Below, piece by piece: positions 6,079 through 8,656 of a stretch of 8,656 bases of DNA (position 1 is its first letter; each line of letters starts with the position of its first letter). The notes under the pieces are model-generated. The model had not been told where the DNA came from, did no database searches, and saw nothing but the letters and a program-made list of their open reading frames with translations. Source of the DNA: Deltaproteobacteria bacterium (GTDB taxonomy: Bacteria; Desulfobacterota; Desulfobulbia; Desulfobulbales; Desulfobulbaceae); assembly GCA_013151365.1 (NCBI GenBank), contig JAADIK010000131.1, forward strand, positions 1 through 8,656, written 5' to 3'. A program made the translations under genes and the position numbers.

Positions 6079-6371
6079 GCCGCCTTTTCCGTCCGGTGCC
6101 GGTTGACTTGCTCCCGCAGGTCTTTGCCTACCTTGAAGAAGGGGAGTTTTTTGGGAGAGACTTTAATCTTTTCTCCGGTCTTGGGGTTGCGGCCGGTGTA
6201 CGAGTCATACTCCTTGACAACAAAACTGCCAAAACCCCGTATTTCAATAGAATCTCCCTTGGCTAAGGCCTCGCTCATGGTGTCGATGAGGGTGTTGGTT
6301 ATGGATGCCGCCTCACGAATCGGGACATTGATTTTTTCGGCCAGGGCCTCAATAAGCTCCGATTTATTCAT
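6069..6371 (-). CDS. ihfB: HU/IHF-family DNA-bending protein (IHF-beta-like)
   Basis: A 100-residue nucleoid-associated protein of the bacterial DNA-binding (HU/IHF) family, which binds as a dimer and bends DNA sharply. The start MNKSELIEALAEK, the saddle sequence IEIRGFGSF (about residues 42-50), the arm TGRNPKTGEKI (59-69, with the intercalating proline at 63) and the end PFFKVGKDLREQVN resemble IHF-beta more than HU. A lysine-rich tail (TEKAAKK) extends a little beyond the usual 94-97 residues. The ATG has GAGGAG 6 nt upstream, a strong ribosome site. It appears monocistronic and convergent with rimO. A partner IHF-alpha is not in the window. HU-type homodimer function cannot be excluded. 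Confidence 0.9.
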   Translation of the reverse strand: MNKSELIEALAEKINVPIREAASITNTLIDTMSEALAKGDSIEIRGFGSFVVKEYDSYTGRNPKTGEKIKVSPKKLPFFKVGKDLREQVNRHRTEKAAKK

Positions 6372-6464
6372 GCTTTTCTCCTCGTTGCAACTGCTGATTT
6401 ACGATAACCTGCCGCAAGAAAATGGGTGGATAAGGGATAATGGAACTCTATATTTGAAATTTAA

Positions 6465-6502
6465 TCAGGTATCTTTCTGATTGTAAAGGGAATTTTACCT
6501 GA
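6465..6502. promoter_or_regulatory. inverted repeat upstream of ihfB-like gene
   Basis: TCAGGTA (6465-6471) and TACCTGA (6496-6502) form a perfect 7-bp inverted repeat with a 24-bp spacer, about 95-130 bp upstream of the IHF-like start codon. T-rich sequence follows on the plus side, but there is no plus-strand gene for it to terminate. It could be an operator or an RNA hairpin in the 5' leader. No clear -35/-10 pair for the IHF-like gene was found between it and the start codon. Confidence 0.3.
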
Positions 6503-6724
6503 AAATATCTTTTTCGGGTCTTTTTTCGTCAGATGGCGACACATAGCCACGCTGTAGGCCGTTCAGCGTCAGTTTCCTGAAAAAAGGGGAGGACCTCCGG
6601 GGGGATGCTGTCTTCCGGTCTGTTGCAACGGTTCGCCGGTCCCAATCCGGGGAGGCGCATAAAAATAACGGGCAATAATTTTTTATGTACGGATCTGGGC
6701 GGAGGATACCGGGCGGCAGGCCGG
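6503..6724. other. gene-poor spacer between IHF-like gene and nifV
   Basis: Together with the IHF-gene leader this makes 353 bp (6372-6724) without a supported gene. Small structures are visible. CATAAAAA (6659-6666) and TTTTTTATG (6679-6687) form an AT-rich hairpin, and CCGGTC-TT-GACCGG in minus-strand reading straddles the nifV stop. A GGAGG-A-CCTCC palindrome at 6589-6598 is followed on the minus strand by six T and is a poor candidate terminator for nifV because its loop is too small. A 77-codon minus-strand frame (6495-6728) starts with TTG, shows no recognisable domain and is not called. Confidence 0.4.
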
Positions 6725-7882
6725 TCAAGACCGGGGGGGTCCGGTCACATACTGCACGAGCTGCTCTTCGCTTAGTGTTTGTCCGCTTGAGCGAATGCGG
6801 CGGGTAAGAAGCCTGACCTGCGTGTCATCAAACTGCAAGCCCCGTTTGGCCAGCTGGAGATTGATGGCCCGCGTCCCTGTTTTATGGCCGAATCGTAATT
6901 TTCTGCGGCTTCCGACCTGGCTGGGCTCATACGGTTCATACGTGTTCGGGTTGACCGCCAGGCCATGCTGATGCAACCCGGTTTCGCAGGTAAAAATGTC
7001 GTCACCGACAAGCGGATGGTTCCGCTGAATGGGGTTGCCGGTGACGCTTGAAACATAGCGGCAGAGCTGCGGTAAGAACTCCGGCTGATATTGTTGCTGC
7101 TCAAGGACAAAGGTCAGGTAGCCGATTGCCTCTTCAAGGCGGCAGTTGCCGGCTCTTTCTCCCAGGCCCAGCACCGTGGCGTCAAACCAGGACGCCCCGG
7201 CCTCCAATGCCGCGATGGAGTTGGCAGTGGCCATGCCGAAATCGTTATGACAGTGGACGCCGATGTCTATTTGCAGTGATTTCTGCAGCGGGCGCACGAG
7301 TTCTTTTATCGTACCGGGAGAACAAATCCCCACCGTATCGGCCAGGCGAATCCGCCCGGCGCCGTTATTCTCGGCCAGGCGGGCCACCTGGAGCAGGAAA
7401 TCGGGGTCGGCGCGCGAGGCATCTTCAAGTCCTACCGAGATAAATGGAATATTCAGGGCCAGGCCTTGCCGGATAGCCCCGGCCAGGATTTTTTTGACCC
7501 AGTCCCGGTTTTTTTTGAGACGCTCGGTGATGTGCAGGTCGGAAACAGGGATTGACAGGGAAAGCACATCGGGCCGGCAGGCCCCGGCAAAGGCAATGTC
7601 TTCCTCGATACAGCGGCACCAGAGACCCAGGCGGCATGAGGCCTGGGTTATGCTGCGGGCGTCGGCAACAAGCTGCGGGAGGTGGTTGTTTGCGGGTGAG
7701 GAGGCTATGCCCAGCTCTATTTCATCAACCCCGACCTTGTGCAGATAGGCGACAATGTTGCGCCGGTTTTCACAGGTAAGCCTGATCCCGGGAGTCTGCT
7801 CACCCTCGCGCAGGGTGGAGTCGATGATGCCGCATATTTTTTTTGTCACAGGTGATACCGCATATTTTTTGTAACTGGTCAC
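6725..7882 (-). CDS. nifV: homocitrate synthase (NifV-type)
   Basis: DRE-TIM metallolyase that condenses acetyl-CoA with 2-oxoglutarate to homocitrate, the organic ligand of the nitrogenase FeMo cofactor. In the 385-residue frame, IIDSTLREGEQTPG (19-32) gives the metal-binding Asp21 and catalytic Arg25. IPVSDLHI (111-118), VGLEDASRADPDF (150-162) and ADTVGICSPG (181-190) are NifV hallmarks. Metal-ligand histidines are His210 and His212 in GVHCHNDFG, then LGLGERAGN (238-246) and a C-terminal ETGLHQHG (300-307). GHKTG (332-336) replaces the more usual GKHSG. No LeuA-type regulatory domain is present. The start is GTG; a second in-frame GTG at 7849 (codon 12), created by a tandem duplication, is an alternative. 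No other nif gene is nearby, so a biosynthetic homocitrate or related synthase role cannot be wholly excluded. Confidence 0.9.
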   Translation of the reverse strand: MTSYKKYAVSPVTKKICGIIDSTLREGEQTPGIRLTCENRRNIVAYLHKVGVDEIELGIASSPANNHLPQLVADARSITQASCRLGLWCRCIEEDIAFAGACRPDVLSLSIPVSDLHITERLKKNRDWVKKILAGAIRQGLALNIPFISVGLEDASRADPDFLLQVARLAENNGAGRIRLADTVGICSPGTIKELVRPLQKSLQIDIGVHCHNDFGMATANSIAALEAGASWFDATVLGLGERAGNCRLEEAIGYLTFVLEQQQYQPEFLPQLCRYVSSVTGNPIQRNHPLVGDDIFTCETGLHQHGLAVNPNTYEPYEPSQVGSRRKLRFGHKTGTRAINLQLAKRGLQFDDTQVRLLTRRIRSSGQTLSEEQLVQYVTGPPRS

Positions 7883-7888
7883 AGGGTA
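7830..7888. repeat. imperfect tandem duplication at the nifV 5' end
   Basis: CCGCATATTTTTTTTGTCAC (from 7830) and CCGCATATTTTTTG..GGTCACAGGGTA (7858-7888) are two copies of a unit of about 28-30 bp joined head to tail. They differ in T-run length and by a small insertion. Each copy contains a CAC that reads GTG on the minus strand in the nifV frame (7882 and 7849), so both potential starts derive from the same unit. The DSTLREGEQ core begins after the inner copy. Confidence 0.65.
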
Positions 7889-7939
7889 TGGTACCTGTGG
7901 CGGCCTACTATTTTTTTATCTCGGACCATATTATATAAA

Positions 7940-7968
7940 AATATAATACCCCTTGATGGGTTTTTCAA
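7940..7968 (-). promoter_or_regulatory. sigma70-type promoter of nifV
   Basis: On the minus strand TTGAAA (7968-7963) and TATATT (7945-7940) are separated by 17 bp, each matching consensus at five of six positions. Transcription would begin near 7933 and leave about 50 nt before the GTG. The -10 lies in an AT palindrome, ATTATAT-AAAA-ATATAAT (7930-7947). No -24/-12 sigma54 element (GG-N10-GC) or TGT-N10-ACA NifA site was seen, although nif genes often have them. Confidence 0.55.
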
Positions 7969-7989
7969 CCCGGCGGCCCGGCCGCCGGG
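7969..7989. other. GC-rich hairpin upstream of nifV
   Basis: CCCGGCGG (7969-7976) pairs perfectly with CCGCCGGG (7982-7989) around a 5-nt loop, and ATTTTT follows on the plus side. It resembles an intrinsic terminator for plus-strand transcription, yet both neighbouring genes read the other way. It abuts the -35 box of the nifV promoter and the 31-bp repeat fragment starting at 7999. It could block antisense transcription from the repeat side, or be part of a decayed repeat. Confidence 0.4.
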
Positions 7990-7998
7990 ATTTTTCCC

Positions 7999-8029
7999 GG
8001 AATAGCACCTCAAGCCGTCACGGATTCAG
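7999..8029 (+). repeat. MITE-like repeat, right-end fragment D
   Basis: Thirty-one bp from GGAATAGCACC to the terminal repeat TCACGGATTCAG (8018-8029). It matches the right end at 8535-8565 at 29 of 31 positions and the right end of full copy C at slightly fewer. The rest of the element is absent: sequence left of 7999 is unrelated. Its last bases contain CTGA on the minus strand, which supplies the TGA stop of the C_GCAxxG_C_C gene at 8026-8028. Confidence 0.75.
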
Positions 8030-8496
8030 ATTGCCGCTTCCTGCTCCAGGATTTTCCCTAAAGCATAGGCTGCGTCGCCAACCAGTTTTATACATATTTT
8101 TCTGCCGCCTTCCGGGTCGGAGTAATATTTTTTTACCGCTGCCCTGTTTTTCCAGTCGACCCCGGCAATGTCACGGCAGTTCATACCGCCGTAAGGTTTT
8201 GTCAGTTCTGCGAATTGTTTCATGAACTGACTGCTCAAGACCCAGACCCGGGGGTCTTCTTTTTCGCCGAGGTTGCCCCGGCTGTAGAGGCTGGAGATCA
8301 TCGCCACTCCGCCGAGCAAAGTTCCGCAAACACTGCCGGAAGCGGCAATACCTCCGCCGAATGCCCCGACAGCCTTGATTGCCGATTCGTTGACCAGGTT
8401 CATTTTTTCCTGCCCCACGGCAAGAATCACTTGGCTTCAGTGCAGCCTTTTCACAAAGAGATCGATCGCCTTCCGGCGCATTTCCTCAGGGGTCAT
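8026..8496 (-). CDS. C_GCAxxG_C_C redox protein, probable selenoprotein (Sec20)
   Basis: A 156-codon gene read through an in-frame TGA at 8437-8439 (codon 20). The upstream part, MTPEEMRRKAIDLFVKRLH, starts at an ATG with GAGG 5 nt before it. The part after the TGA continues SQVILAVGQEKMNL with no frame change. This is the N-terminus expected for the putative redox-active C_GCAxxG_C_C family, in which a Cys followed by Ser/Ala-Gln stands here. The other three family cysteines are present: Cys57 in SVCGTLLGG, Cys107 in MNCRDIAG and Cys135 in KICIKLV. GAFGGGI (44-50) is also typical. Selenocysteine would thus replace the first of four conserved cysteines. Starting instead at GTG 8430 would lose it. 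The alternative is a nonsense mutation, but the SECIS-like stem-loop argues against it. The family's substrate is unknown; it is probably cytosolic, since no signal peptide is seen. The stop codon lies inside a repeat end. Confidence 0.82.
8407..8426 (-). promoter_or_regulatory. candidate bacterial SECIS stem-loop
   Basis: On the mRNA, UUCUUGCC (8426-8419) pairs with GGCAGGAA (8414-8407) over 8 bp, including one G-U pair, and closes a GUGG tetraloop (8418-8415). The loop begins 19 nt after the UGA. Known bacterial SECIS elements lie within the coding region just downstream of the UGA and usually have a G among the first two loop bases, both satisfied here. SelB would bind it to deliver Sec-tRNA. 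No folding energy was computed. Confidence 0.72.
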
Positions 8497-8520
8497 CGCA
8501 TCCTCATCTTTAAAATAAAT

Positions 8521-8565
8521 CCCGCATATTGCCTGGAATATCACCTCAAGCCGTCACGGATTAAG
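8521..8565 (+). repeat. MITE-like repeat, right-end fragment E1
   Basis: Forty-five bp matching the right end of copy C from CCGCATATTG to the terminal repeat, here TCACGGATTAAG (8554-8565, one mismatch to the consensus end). It includes the ATATT/AATAT hairpin with loop GCCTGG. It lies 24 bp upstream of the selenoprotein start codon, so its minus strand forms that gene's 5' region. It is followed after 5 bp by the left end of another copy in the same orientation. Confidence 0.8.
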
Positions 8566-8570
8566 TTAAC

Positions 8571-8656
8571 CTGAATCCGTGAGCGTTCGAGAACGGTGCA
8601 GATGCAAGGCGGCAACGAGGTTGATTATCCTGGTGTGATATCAACGAGTTGCCAAC
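8571..8656 (+). repeat. MITE-like repeat, copy E2 (left half, cut by window end)
   Basis: Starts with the exact terminal repeat CTGAATCCGTGA (8571-8582) and matches the first 86 bp of copy C with two differences, both in the hairpin loop (8632 and 8634). It includes CGTTC-GA-GAACG and the full GGCAAC..GTTGCC hairpin up to the window edge. The remainder presumably continues beyond 8656. Confidence 0.85.

Noticed and set aside
6480..6724. Riboswitch (molybdenum cofactor or c-di-GMP type) downstream of nifV
   Set aside because: None of the conserved core motifs could be found, and the position downstream of nifV with no gene following is not suitable.
6495..6728. 77-codon minus-strand frame after nifV, with TTGA overlap of the nifV stop
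   Set aside because: Rare TTG start, no Shine-Dalgarno sequence, no recognisable domain, and low-complexity basic/proline composition.
8026..8430. C_GCAxxG_C_C gene starting at GTG 8430
   Set aside because: It would lack the first conserved redox position; family similarity continues upstream in the same frame through the TGA to an ATG with a good ribosome site.
8437..8439. TGA as a pseudogene-making nonsense mutation
   Set aside because: The rest of the gene is intact, the TGA is exactly at a Cys position and a SECIS-like stem follows. It is not fully excluded without genome data on sel genes.
8565..8571. GTTAACC at the repeat junction as an integron attC core site
   Set aside because: It does not fit the GTTRRRY core, and the repeat ends and structure do not match an attC site.

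Overview
The window looks like chromosomal DNA from a sulfate-reducer-type deltaproteobacterium (Desulfobacterota, possibly Desulfobulbales). The grounds are the C5 heme gene hemL, a membrane-sector ATP synthase operon (atpZ-atpI-atpB-atpE) that ends in a terminator without F1 genes, a nifV-type homocitrate synthase, and a C_GCAxxG_C_C redox protein that appears to use selenocysteine. Species cannot be named from the sequence. No rRNA, tRNA, CRISPR array or transposase gene was seen.

Layout. Positions 1-370 hold two copies of a dispersed palindromic repeat on the minus strand. A clear sigma70-like promoter at 386-415 then drives hemL (456-1748). A second promoter-like pair at 1763-1791 precedes atpZ, atpI, atpB and atpE (1827-3613), which close with a strong intrinsic terminator at 3641-3674. 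A full 214-bp repeat copy (3679-3892) lies directly after that terminator and 17 bp before a nucleoside phosphorylase-like gene (3910-4629), which probably forms an operon with rimO (4644-5987). Convergent to rimO is an IHF-beta-like gene (6069-6371, minus). A 353-bp stretch without a supported gene follows. Then come nifV (6725-7882, minus) with its own promoter, and finally a selenoprotein-like C_GCAxxG_C_C gene (8026-8496, minus) bracketed by right-end fragments of the same repeat. Another repeat copy runs off the window end.

Two things stand out. First, the last gene has an in-frame TGA at codon 20, at the position of the first of the family's four conserved cysteines. A good initiation region lies upstream, and a perfectly paired 8-bp stem with a G-first tetraloop follows 10 nt after the TGA, which fits a bacterial SECIS. 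Conventional ORF calling would cut off the first 22 codons, including the proposed catalytic residue. Second, the window carries at least six whole or partial copies of a MITE-like repeat of about 214 bp with 12-bp terminal inverted repeats (CTGAATCCGTGA) and an internal long hairpin. Among near-identical copies the variation is concentrated at three adjacent loop bases, and the repeat ends sit at gene borders, even supplying the stop codon of the selenoprotein gene.

Functionally this is a housekeeping region: tetrapyrrole synthesis, F0 assembly, ribosomal protein S12 modification, DNA bending, and homocitrate for the nitrogenase cofactor. It is interspersed with repeats and one candidate redox selenoprotein. 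The genes are not obviously one pathway.
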